64,000 bases of DNA from Reclinomonas americana ATCC 50394 (lineage: Eukaryota; Jakobida; Jakobea; Jakobida), in contig PS015400.1 in assembly GCA_048213135.1 (NCBI GenBank), positions 46,971-110,970 on the forward strand, in the 5' to 3' direction. Below are positions 26,029-37,200 of this stretch, in pieces (the stretch's first letter is position 1; the number at the start of each line of letters is the position of its first letter). The notes beneath the pieces are model-generated. The model saw nothing but the letters and a program-made list of their open reading frames with translations, searched no databases and was not told the DNA's origin. A program made the position numbers and the translations under genes.

Positions 26029-29000
26029 TCACAGCATTGTGCAGCGGTGTTTGGCTTCACCCCAGTGACACGTGCAGCAGATGCAGCACAAGGCGAGGCA
26101 CTTGGGGAAGCACTGGTTGCCGCATGTGTCGCAGTGGCAGGCGGTGACGCAGGTCACGCAGGATTCGTGCAGGCAGTTGGTGATGCCGAACTCGCGACTG
26201 CGGCTGCGAGGGTAAGGATCAGCACAGATGGCGGCGCGCGTGTGTGCATGTGCGTCGGTGGCACCACAGTAGACGTACCCGGCCAGTTCGTCGCGCGACA
26301 GCTCCCAGGTGCCAGGCGGTGCGATGCGTTTCTGGTACACGGTTTGCTCTCTGCCCTCGCCGTACCACTGCACTAGCAGGCCGGGTCTACCGTTCTCGTC
26401 AATGGCCCAATCGTCGTGTACCATGATCATGTAATTGCGGGAGAACAGGAACCTGTGTGGTGGAGTGTGTGAGGAATCACGAGGTGTGGGAGGCAGCACC
26501 ACGGACTCGGTCACCGTTCGCGACGTTGATGCTCGGAGGCGTGACGGGGATAGAGATCGAGCCTGCGGTGTCGTGTTATGAGTTTGCTTGCCTGCTTGCT
26601 CATTACGCAAGCACATGACGGGCGCGCAACAAGTAGGCGTGCATGCCGGGTGTCAGGTGTCGCGATGTCGATGTGTGACTGGCGAACCACGACATGGGTC
26701 CGGCCGGCAGATCACTCGGTGGCATGGCAGTGATGCCTGTTGTTGGGGGAGCAGTGAGTTGCAGTGGCATGGTGTGCACTCACCACTTCGGTTCGTTCAC
26801 AAACCACTCGATACAAGTTGATTCATCAGCTTGACACTGGTGGCGGTGAGAGGGAGGAGATCACAACACAGCAAGTACTCATTTCTGCAGCGGGGCTCAC
26901 TTTTCGTACTCGGGAGGAACGTCTGCAAACGCTGGTGCACGTCTCGATTCACACACGCCCTATTGACTGACGAGTGAGTGCCATACAGCCTCTCTCATGT
27001 GCCGATGATACAAGATCACACCTGCCCGGCCACGTGCGGGTCACCCGAGATGAAAATCACTCGAGCACGCTTCTCCACGGCCAGCTGCACGTGCACCACA
27101 CCGCCATGTGAGCAACACACCACTCCGCGCTCCACAAACACAAACAGATTTACGAAACAGTCTGAAAGTTCTTGAGCAGATCCGCTCGCTCCGCACGGTG
27201 CTGCACGGTGGACCATTGATCTCGCAGATCGTCTTGCACCAACACCAACATATCAGTGGCAAATGATGAGGCAGTGATCAGCGCATCGAGAGTCATTACC
27301 TTCGTTGTCGGCTTGGCCAGGAAGACTCGGCAATGTCTGTGCTTGCCACACGTCATGTACCATGTACAAGTACACGAGAAACAGGATGCCGGCACCAATG
27401 CAACTCACCATTCCAATCACTGCGACAATGCGCATGAGCTCATGACAGCACAGCGACGACGCATCACACAATTACGCAACACTCGTAGTTGATCCAGATA
27501 ATCGGTGTCGGAGACGAGACCACAATGAACCGAACCTCACCCTCATCCAAGTTCTGCATGACGACACACCGTAGCGTGTGCTGAGAACTGTGTCGTCCCA
27601 CTTGCTGCGGTGACTCGCGACGAAACTGCCAACCACTCCATGATACGGCGATGCGTTTCCACTTTCACCACCTGTCGCTGCGAGCGCTCCGTGCGCATGT
27701 CCACCGCGACAAAAGCCCAATCGCCGAGCAAGTGCACGTATGTGGCCGACACCTGTGCATCACTGCACATCACTCAACTGCAGCTGCAAAGACACGTGGA
27801 ACAGCAGCACGCGCTCTCGCACCTCCGGGTTTCCAAGCAGGTTGGTGCGAAAATCGCCAGCCAGCTGGAAGGCAAGAAACATTTCCTGGGCCACCTTGAA
27901 CAGACCCTGCACGGCACCAGTGAACCTAGTACGTGAAGGAGTGCATATGCATCACAGCTGTCTCCACCGCGTACCTGCATCACTGGCGACTGTTGATCTG
28001 CATCGCGGTACGATCCCCAGCCATCGAACTGTGCGCGCACACACGTGAACAGCAGCTCGCCCACCAGTAATCCACCACACGCTGCACATTACGCACAATA
28101 TCGTGATCGTCCCACATGCATGAGAGCGGCACCTGGCACATCACTCGCGAAACCGGAAATGAGCCCCAGTTGCTGCAGTAGTCGTCCCAGAAAAATCGAT
28201 GCAGTGAGCGGTGCATTTCGTCGGTGAAGGGCGTCTCTCGGAGCGTTCGTGTGGCCTCCGTGTCACCGTACATAGCCTCCGCCGACTTGTCCACCCACTC
28301 ACGCACTGCAGCGACCGCAGACCACACTGGATCGGCGTAGATCTGATCGCCACCCATGTGCATCCTGCATGCACGATGTCATGAAACAACAACAAATGAA
28401 CAGTTCGGCACGATTCGATTGTCAAAGAGTGTCTGCAGACGCAACATGTGATACGGTGGTGCGTCCTCTGGATCCAGGTGCGTTTCACGCAAGTGCTCCC
28501 ACATGGCGAACAGAGTCGCGTCTTCTGTTTGCTCCTCCACCAGATTCGACATGCCAGAGTTGCCGTTGCATCTGCGGAAGACAGGTGAGCAAAAAAAACC
28601 AGAAGAGGTGTGCGAGTGTAGACTCGACTGAGAAGACGCAGCGAGGCAAAGAGCAAATTCGGAGCCGTGCCCACGGGTGGCACTCGGAACTCAAAGCGAA
28701 ACGACGGCTGATCAAATTTGAACTCGGAGAACGAGTAATGCACGACCTGGTGCACGTCATTCTGTGGCACATCCATGTCCCATCGAATGAGGGCCTGTCT
28801 GCCATCACAATCCATGGCCACTGGAGCGACTGCTTCGACTGTTTGCGGTTCGCATCCGGGCGATGTCGACTGCCAAGTCAGAGTGCCTGGTCGTCTGCGC
28901 ATTCATGCAGGGCAGATGTTGTTGGATATTGCCGGCATGCAGTATTAGCTCCGGTTTTTGCACGCAACTGTGGTCGATGCAAAACCATGCTGACGCCGAC

Positions 29001-29941
29001 ACTCCACACATTGTCCTCACATCCGAGGAAATGGAGCACGGGCCCCCGACGAACACTGTTTGGCAATGGAATGCCAAACCACAGCATCGGCGCGCCCACT
29101 TGCAGGAGTGGCGAGTCATCCTACGACCGCAGCGGTTTTCATAAGCTGTCCGTCGATCGACTCGCCACGTGACTGGTGCACGATAACTCACCTCCGTCCC
29201 ACGAGCGCTGAGCAGCTTCTTGGGAAAAGCACCCTCCGGACAATCGATCCACCACCCCGTCTGCGACCTTGCCAGATTCCTGCAACGGCTCAGCAGATGA
29301 AATCTGCATGAACTGCACAAGATGGCAAATCACATCACCCACTCACTTGATCTGGAACTTTTCCAGCTCCCACGCTCGATGGATATCGCGCTTCCTAAAG
29401 TACAAGCGCACTCCAGCGAGCTCGTCCTGCCCCAGGTCCTCGGTTTGCAGGCAGAAACGGTCGATGTTGCGTGGATGAAAGTTCGAACGATCCTTGCCGT
29501 ACTGTTGAGTCGCGTGAGTGCCAAGGACAGAAACAGGTGGCGAAGAAAGAGAAAGAGAAGCCCGCGCCTGCAAGTGATTGTCGAGTACGATGGGTGGCAA
29601 CTCTTGTCCGTTGGACTTGACTGCAACGAGCGCGGAAGAGGAGGGAGATGAGCATAGATCGAGAATCTCTGACAAGTGGCGCGCGCCGCACCGAGAACAA
29701 TGGTGATGAGCTGCTCATCGTTCTTGCGACTGCGCTCGCCCGTCCACATGAACAACTCATAGGTGGCATACGATGGCACGGGTGCCGCGTCGACAGACGC
29801 CTCGGCGGATATCGAATGCGCCGGAACTGCACCACCCGCCGTCAGCGGATCCACCATCGGCATCAAGGCGACGGCATTCGGCACCGCCAGCTGTGGAGCC
29901 ATCGCGGAAGGTGGCACGACGACGACTGCACTGTCAGCCAT
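26029..29941 (-). CDS. PLAT-like domain fused to PhoD-type metallophosphatase, Cys-rich tail
   Basis: Read right to left from ATG 29941. After an Ala/Pro/Val-rich leader, exons at about 29800-29680, 29670-29340 and 29280-29200 give a PLAT/LH2-like pattern: YATYELFMWTGERS, then HPRNIDRFCLQTEDLG with ELEKFQIK, then WWIDCPEGAFPKKLLS. Next come the PhoD-like phosphatase motifs: ASCNGNSG (about 28550-28640), HMGGDQIYADPVW (28363-28320), MWDDHDI joined to FDGWGSYRDADQQ (about 28110-27985), LLGDWAFVAVDMRTER (about 27720), DDLRDQWSTVQHRAER (about 27230-27180) and IFISGDPHVAG (about 27060-27020). These carry the Asp/His metal ligands of the family. The C-terminus holds MIMVHDDWAIDENGRP and a tail with 12 cysteines in about 40 residues (CLHESCVTCVTACHCDTCGN onward). 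The substrate is unknown. PLAT domains usually bind lipid or protein at membranes, so membrane recruitment is inferred. The exon junction before SCNG appears to use a GC donor. Confidence 0.8.
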
Positions 29942-30127
29942 CGTTGCGTGCGAGCACCCACTGAAAACGAAACATAAAAAGAAGAAAAATTCCGGCGGGC
30001 GATAATGGTTCTCTTGTCACGACGACCAGCAGCACACACTGAGCTCACACAAACATTCACACGATGCATTACAACACTTCAACCCAGTCACCAACAGGAA
30101 TTAAAATAATGATCTACAGCCGCTCAT
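29942..30127. other. Intergenic region, nothing recognised
   Basis: 186 bp between two leftward genes. It should contain the promoter of the phosphatase gene and the 3' end of the neighbouring transcript. No element could be identified. Confidence 0.4.
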
Positions 30128-31665
30128 TTAGTAGCCGTACTCGTCTGCCCCGTCCGGATCGTCGTCGTCGTCATCGTACTGGCCGTCGCCCTCCTCACCG
30201 TCGTCTTCGTACGAATCGTACTCGCCGTCGCCATGATGCACCGACGAGAAGCCCTGTTGCACGGTGCGCATCTGCGCCAGTTCGTGCATGCGCTGCCGCC
30301 GCTTCTCCAGCATTTTCTGCGTGCACGCATGTCATGAGCAAAAAGACATTTCATCGCAGTGACCCCACAGCGCGACAAACCAGCTCGGCTTCCCGCTGTG
30401 CAGCCTTTCTCAGTGACCGCTCCACGTCCTGACGTGCCTTGGACGCTCGTTGCTCTGCACGTGTGCGCGTTGAGTGGTGTGGCGTGCGAGGAGCCGTCAC
30501 GTGACGAGTGCACACACAAACCATCGATAATGAGCTTGCGCTGTAACCGGACAACATCCACCTCCGAGAACTCGGTCAGCGCTCGTGCGATGATCTCCGT
30601 CTTCAGCTGCACGCGGGTGGTGAGATCGGGAAGCACGCCAAGCCGACACTGGCGACACAAAACACATACACACGAACCTTTTGCTTCTTGACCTCGAGCG
30701 CACGCTGCCGTCTCTGCTCCTGCCGTTCCTTTACTCGATTCTCCTCGTCTAACCGCTCGTTCTCCGCCACCAGATCCACTGCGTACGCACAGCTAAGCAC
30801 AAAAACGCACACTGGGAGGGAGAGAAAACAAACACGCAAGCAGCGAACCTGTGAATGGACTGCGCTCTGTTCTCCGCTTCCACGTCGCCTGCTGCGCGTT
30901 CTGCCGCTGCTTCTGCATGGTCTTCAGCCGTTCCTTCTCCTGCTCACGCTCCCGCTGAAGCCGTTGCCGCTCCGCCTCCCGCTCCTCCATAATCTTCTGA
31001 CTCTCGCGATACATGCGCCGCGGGGTGATGGGCGCCGGTCCCCGATGCGGGTAGTGGTAGCCAGGCCCACTACCGCCACCACCTCCCTCAGCTCCACCAC
31101 TGCCACCACCACCAGCAGCGGCTCGACTTGCCTCGCGACTATGTGTGTGTGCGTGTGTGAGAGAGAGCGAGTGACTGCGTTGATGACGCCACTCACGCAA
31201 CGATGACATCCATCCACGCGACGGCTTCTGAGCAGGCGCCGGTCGTGTTCTACCCAGCAGCACCAGTGAGCTCTTTCTCTCTTGACACGCACTCAGATAA
31301 CACAAAACGCATCCAACCTGGCTGAGCCGGGCCCTGTGTACAGTGATGTCTGCCGCGTGCGCTTGATAGCCTCCACGTGGTGCGAAGTCGGCACCTCCAC
31401 TAGTGGCGAGAAGTGGAACAGACGCGGCTGTGTGGAGTTGAGAGAGTGTGAAATGAGCGTGGAGAGTGAGATTTAACGATCAACGCACAGTCTGTGTGTG
31501 TGTCGCTCCCCTGTGTGTGTGTGTGTGCGTGTGTGTGTGTGTGTGTGTGATAGAGAGAGAGAGAGAGAGAGACGCAACATCAACACGATATGGAGCAGAG
31601 GCCGATGATCCTGCGCGAACACCGGGAAGGTCGAGAGCCGGCAACTTTGGCGAGTGCGTCGCCAT
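30128..31665 (-). CDS. Unrecognised charged coiled-coil protein with acidic C-terminus
   Basis: About eight short exons read right to left. A likely start is ATG 31665 (MATHSPKLPALDLPG...). Exons at about 31430-31320 (PRLFHFSPLVEVPTSHHVEA) and 31265-31200 follow, then a Gly-rich stretch. Next is a long helix with alternating acidic and basic residues (ESQKIMEEREAERQRLQRER; AENERLDEENRVKERQEQRR), then DLTTRVQLKTEIIARAL. The last exon begins MLEKRRQRMHELAQMRT and ends in a Asp/Glu/Tyr/Gly-rich tail (DDDDDDPDGADEYGY) before a stop at 30128. No membrane or enzyme motif is visible. The charged single helix and coiled coil suggest a structural or cytoskeletal role, which is inference. Exon borders in the 31200-31600 region are uncertain because of TG/GA runs. 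Confidence 0.6.
31512..31572. repeat. TG then GA dinucleotide microsatellites
   Basis: A TG run (31512-31549, one interruption) runs straight into a GA run (31552-31572). It lies in what is probably the first intron of the leftward coiled-coil gene. Confidence 0.9.
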
Positions 31666-32121
31666 TGCTCACTCTCTCAATGATGAAATCGAATGAAACC
31701 GACAGGACGGATTTGATCCCTCATTCTCTCTCCTTCTCTCCCTCTCCCACTCCCTCTTGGCATGTGTGTGTCTCTCAGTGTGTGCCGCGACTGCCACCAA
31801 TGCATTGCATGGGCAGAGTTTAGTAGTGAGAATATTAAACTAGTGTTCGATTGAGATACCGAGTCCGCTGCCAGCACCGCCTGTCGCCACGCTTGAGCAC
31901 ACTCAACTGGCTGCAGGAGAACGCAAGGCGCGCGCAAGTGGCAAGGCGCGCGGGCATGAAAATTCCGGGCAAAATCCGTATCGTGTCCAGTAACATTTTT
32001 TGCATTCGCCGTCCCAGGTGAGCAGTGTGTCACCATTGTGTGTGTGTGTGTGTACATGTGCGTGAGTGTGCACGCCAGCACGCGCGTGAGAGAGTGGAAG
32101 AGAGGCAGAGGGAGAGAGAAG
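31666..32121. other. Unassigned sequence left of a gap
   Basis: A short leftward open stretch after a good acceptor (about 31915-31850, including CAQAWRQAVLAADSVSQSNT) could be the last exon of the gene whose start lies at 33385, but the gap between them prevents a decision. CT-rich and TG-rich tracts are also present. Nothing else was recognised. Confidence 0.3.
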
Positions 32122-33048
32122 NNNNNNNNNNNNNNNNNNNNNNNNNNNNNNNNNNNNNNNNNNNNNNNNNNNNNNNNNNNNNNNNNNNNNNNNNNNNNNN
32201 NNNNNNNNNNNNNNNNNNNNNNNNNNNNNNNNNNNNNNNNNNNNNNNNNNNNNNNNNNNNNNNNNNNNNNNNNNNNNNNNNNNNNNNNNNNNNNNNNNNN
32301 NNNNNNNNNNNNNNNNNNNNNNNNNNNNNNNNNNNNNNNNNNNNNNNNNNNNNNNNNNNNNNNNNNNNNNNNNNNNNNNNNNNNNNNNNNNNNNNNNNNN
32401 NNNNNNNNNNNNNNNNNNNNNNNNNNNNNNNNNNNNNNNNNNNNNNNNNNNNNNNNNNNNNNNNNNNNNNNNNNNNNNNNNNNNNNNNNNNNNNNNNNNN
32501 NNNNNNNNNNNNNNNNNNNNNNNNNNNNNNNNNNNNNNNNNNNNNNNNNNNNNNNNNNNNNNNNNNNNNNNNNNNNNNNNNNNNNNNNNNNNNNNNNNNN
32601 NNNNNNNNNNNNNNNNNNNNNNNNNNNNNNNNNNNNNNNNNNNNNNNNNNNNNNNNNNNNNNNNNNNNNNNNNNNNNNNNNNNNNNNNNNNNNNNNNNNN
32701 NNNNNNNNNNNNNNNNNNNNNNNNNNNNNNNNNNNNNNNNNNNNNNNNNNNNNNNNNNNNNNNNNNNNNNNNNNNNNNNNNNNNNNNNNNNNNNNNNNNN
32801 NNNNNNNNNNNNNNNNNNNNNNNNNNNNNNNNNNNNNNNNNNNNNNNNNNNNNNNNNNNNNNNNNNNNNNNNNNNNNNNNNNNNNNNNNNNNNNNNNNNN
32901 NNNNNNNNNNNNNNNNNNNNNNNNNNNNNNNNNNNNNNNNNNNNNNNNNNNNNNNNNNNNNNNNNNNNNNNNNNNNNNNNNNNNNNNNNNNNNNNNNNNN
33001 NNNNNNNNNNNNNNNNNNNNNNNNNNNNNNNNNNNNNNNNNNNNNNNN
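32122..33048. other. Assembly gap (N run)
   Basis: 927 Ns. Any exons inside are unknown. Confidence 1.
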
Positions 33049-33385
33049 GCTGCATGGAGGGCGCCTGAGCGTCGGCCGCCGGCGAGCCGGGACCAGCCGC
33101 CGCCGCAGCAGCAGAGGGACTGCCGACACCGCCGGCAGCCGCCGCCGCACGACGTGCAGTCAACGCGCTCTTCACGCCCTGTGCAAGGCGACGCAGAGCC
33201 TTGGGCGGGCGTCGTCCGTGTAGCGGGTTCGGAGCGGCGAGATCCAATGCACTGTCGAGATCTTCGTCATCATCATGACCACCACTTGCGGCTTCCTGCG
33301 CACGCAGGCTGGCTGCCGCTTGCGCTGCCAGTGCGCCTAACGCGCCGGGCAGGCGGAAGCGAACACCTTCGCCGCCGTCAGCCAT
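33049..33385 (-). CDS. N-terminal fragment of an Ala/Gly/Pro-rich protein
   Basis: An ATG at 33385 on the minus strand opens a frame that runs into the gap at 33048: MADGGEGVRFRLPGALGALA, then an acidic DDDEDLDSALDLAAP patch, then a basic RRPPKALRRLAQGVK patch, then Ala/Gly/Ser/Pro-rich low-complexity sequence ending in the gap. No domain is recognised. The piece is a small contig isolated by gaps on both sides, so its orientation is only as good as the scaffold. If it were flipped, it would read rightward into the Pro-rich first visible exon of the channel gene at 33875 and could be that gene's missing N-terminus. Confidence 0.5.
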
Positions 33386-33468
33386 GAGAGTGTAGCTGCA
33401 AGTGGGCGAGCGAGAGAGAGAGTGCGTGAGAGGCAATGTCTCATGTCCACAACTCTCGGAGAAACACT

Positions 33469-33874
33469 NNNNNNNNNNNNNNNNNNNNNNNNNNNNNNNN
33501 NNNNNNNNNNNNNNNNNNNNNNNNNNNNNNNNNNNNNNNNNNNNNNNNNNNNNNNNNNNNNNNNNNNNNNNNNNNNNNNNNNNNNNNNNNNNNNNNNNNN
33601 NNNNNNNNNNNNNNNNNNNNNNNNNNNNNNNNNNNNNNNNNNNNNNNNNNNNNNNNNNNNNNNNNNNNNNNNNNNNNNNNNNNNNNNNNNNNNNNNNNNN
33701 NNNNNNNNNNNNNNNNNNNNNNNNNNNNNNNNNNNNNNNNNNNNNNNNNNNNNNNNNNNNNNNNNNNNNNNNNNNNNNNNNNNNNNNNNNNNNNNNNNNN
33801 NNNNNNNNNNNNNNNNNNNNNNNNNNNNNNNNNNNNNNNNNNNNNNNNNNNNNNNNNNNNNNNNNNNNNNNNNN
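33469..33874. other. Assembly gap (N run)
   Basis: 406 Ns immediately upstream of the first visible exon of the WD40-containing channel. The start codon of that gene is probably here or in a neighbouring contig. Confidence 1.
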
Positions 33875-34242
33875 TGGTGCCTGCGCGTCCTCCGCCGCCT
33901 CCCGCCAAGATCTTCTTGCCGCGTGAGGAGAGCTTGCAGTATGGCGGTGCGTTATGCATCACGGCTCTTTTTCTTGTATTCATTTACCGATCTCTCCACT
34001 TGCAGACGTGATTTACTTGCACACGCAGCCGGCACGCCGTGCGGAGGGCAAGACTCGCAGTGGTGGCTATCTGTCGACTCATGGGTTGCGTCCGTCTTGC
34101 ACAGTCGGTGTAATCGTCATCGCCGTCGTCGTTGGTGCTCATTATGTTGCGCGTAGAACTGGCGATCGGCGCATTGTGCTGTCGCGTGGATCGGAAAAGT
34201 CCCCGCCTGTCGACTTTCAAGGTACGAGTCGCCTCTCTCATC

Positions 34243-34281
<39 letters not shown>

Positions 34282-37200
34282 TCTTCTTCTTTCCCGTGCT
34301 TACATCTCTTTGGCCTGCAGATGCCATGTTCCGCGTCATGCCGCGACAGAGTCACTCGGCACGCTTGCGCTTCGAGAGCGAGTGCAAGAAGAGCCAGTTC
34401 TGGAACAAGAACAAGTACGCCGATGGCGACTTTGTGGACGTGGCGCCCGACATGCTAGAGACGCTGGTGCGTGGAAAGATTGGCGACGAACTGCTGGCGC
34501 ACCCGCCGGCCCGTGTTGGCGTCGAGCCCGAGCTGGCGCCCGAGCATATTCACGCGCAACCGGGTCACCTCTCGGACGCTCTCGCCTGCGTGCAAGTGTC
34601 CGCTGACGGCAAACTGGTGGTCACTGGCCTCTCGAACGGCACGTTTTGTGTTCACCGACTCGACCCGGCGAGCGAGAACGGAGTGGAGCCGTCGTTTGTG
34701 GCGCAAGACGACTTCAAGTTTCACGAGACGCCGCTGACGGTGGCGGCCTTTAGCGCGGACAAGAAGTCGATCATTACCGGTCTCGACAATGGCTTTGTCT
34801 TTGTGTGGGACGTGGCCACAGGCGCTGTTGAGCGGCGCCTGGAAGGCCCCACCAGCGGCCTGGACTGTGTCGGATTCTCACTGGATCGCAAGTTTGCGAT
34901 TGCCGGTGGTCACGACACCAAGGTGTGCGTGTGGGACTTGACGGTCCACTCGCAATCGCAGCCGAAGCATTACATGGCTGGCCATACCGACTGGGTGCGC
35001 GCCGTGTGCATCTCTCCGGACAACACCCGGGCCTTCAGTGGCAGCGACGATCACCACGTTCGCATGTGGTCCATGGAGAACGGCCGCTGCCTCAAGATCT
35101 TCAGGAACCACAACGACTATGTGCGGTCTCTGACAATGACTCCCGACGGCCGCTACTTGGCATCCGCCGGCGACGACAACAAGATCTGCCTGTGGGAGGT
35201 CGACAAGCCGGACAAGCCGGAGCCGCGAATCATCGCTGCCGAGGACTGCTCCTACATTATGAGTATGGCGGCAAATGGCACGCATGTTGCCATGGGCGAC
35301 AACGGCGGTAAGGTGCGCTTGTACAGCCACCTGGTCGGCGGTGATCAGTCGCCGGTGGCCGAGGAAGACGATGCGGTGCATTCGAGCTCCGTGTCTGCTG
35401 TTGCCTTCACTGTTGACGGCCGCATGGTCCTTGTCGGCCACGAGGATGGTTATCTCCGGGCTCTGTCCGTTGAGGGTCGGCGACTCGTGCAGCGGCTATC
35501 CGTGCAGCCCTCCGCAGCAGGTGTGCGCAGCATCAGCGCCATTGATCGAGATCACATTGTCGCGGTCTGGCAGGACGCGAATGTTCGAGCGGTATCACTG
35601 CAGACGTGTCAGCCAGTCGATGTCGCAACGCTTCCACCCAGCGTCTACGTCGTGCACAGCACGATGTACGATCACCTAGATTCGAATCGCTATCACCTGG
35701 CCTGCGTGTCCGCCGTGTTCTGCGCCACTCTTGCCGGCACCGAGTACAAGGTGGTGGCGGCCGATGACAGCACCATCAAGGTGTTTACGGACCAGCTGGT
35801 TGCCGAGCGTGCGTCCGTGCACAGTTCTCGCGTGTGCCGCATGCTCCCTGTACGCGTCGCTGGCAACACCTGCACCTTTGTTACCGGCAGCTACGACCGC
35901 GACCTGGTGTTGTGGTCGCTGACAGTGGCCGCCGACGGCAGTGTTTCCATCACCGAGGTACGTCGCATGTCTGGTCACACGGACTACATCCGGTCGGTGG
36001 CCCTCTCCCCCGACGGCCAATACGCCTTCACGGCCTCCGACGACAACTCAGTGCGTGTGTGGAACCTCACCACTGGCGAGACCGTGTGCCGCCGTGGTGA
36101 TTTTAGTGGTTGGGTGTTTTCTGTCGCGTGTTCCTCCAACAGCCGCTTCATTGTTGCCGGCGCGGACGGCAACCCAGCACGCCTCTGGCGCTGGCAAGAG
36201 CGACGTGGAATCGCGCCAGCGCGGCGTCCGCGCGGAGAAGGCGACGGAGAAGGCGACGGAGACGATGACGATGAGCCGTGGGATGGCATCACTGACAGCT
36301 CGCCGGAGACTGTTTTCGACTTCAACGGCGATCCGGATGCTGGATGGATCGGTCGAGCCCGCGACATGGTGATTACCCCCGACTGCAACTACGTCATCAG
36401 CGGTCACGAGGACAACAACATTCGTGTGTGGTCTGTCGAGCGCTTGGAGGAGATCGCCGTCCTCCGCGGTCACGAGGGCACAGTTGTCAGCCTCATGCTG
36501 CTGGCGCCGCCGGCACCTGGTGTTCAAGTGCCGTACGACTTGCAGCTGCTGAGCTCTTCCGACGACCGCACTGTCCGCATGTGGAACGTGAGCTTGAGCT
36601 CGGTGGCGGACCCGCAGCATGTGTTTGGACGGCGCTCGGTGGCCACCGGCGAGGTGGTGAAGGAATTCCGTGGTCATTACCAGTCGGTCAACACGTTTGC
36701 TCTGACGCGCGACGGGCAACACATTGTCACCGGCAGTGACGATCGTTCCGTCCGTACCTGGGCGCTGGCCAACGCTCAAACGGTCGATGTTATCATGGGC
36801 ACGAGTCACAGTGGTGCCGTTGCTGGCGTCGCCTTGTCCCGCGATGGGCGGTTCGTTTTTACGGCCGGCGCCGACAACACCGTGCGCAAGTGGGACATTG
36901 ACACGCATGAACACTTGCATGTGTTCCTTGGTCACACCGACTCGGTGAACTGCGTTGTCTTGACGCAGGACGGTCGCTACATGATCAGTGGCGGCGACGA
37001 CTGCGCTGTGCGTATCTGGTCGCTGGAGTCTCAGCAATGTGTTGCCGTGCTGGCGGATCGTCATTCGCGAGCGGTGATCTCGCTTGCGCTGTCTGCCGAT
37101 GATCGGTATTTTGTGAGCGCAGGTCGCGACACTCAGACGATTGTGTGGGATCTCGAGGCCGCCGTGGCGAACGCTGACGGGTATCAACCCACCGTGTTGC

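Noticed and set aside
27260-27470. Hydrophobic, membrane-helix-like stretch inside the PhoD-type gene (VIGMVSCIGAGILFLVYLYM)
   Set aside because: The family has no helix here. An acceptor just downstream (before TLPSLPGQADNE) gives the expected sequence, so this is probably intron. Not fully excluded.
31512-31572. Regular repeats considered as a CRISPR-like or regulatory array
   Set aside because: These are simple dinucleotide microsatellites without spacers, in a eukaryotic intron. Similar runs occur in many introns of the window.
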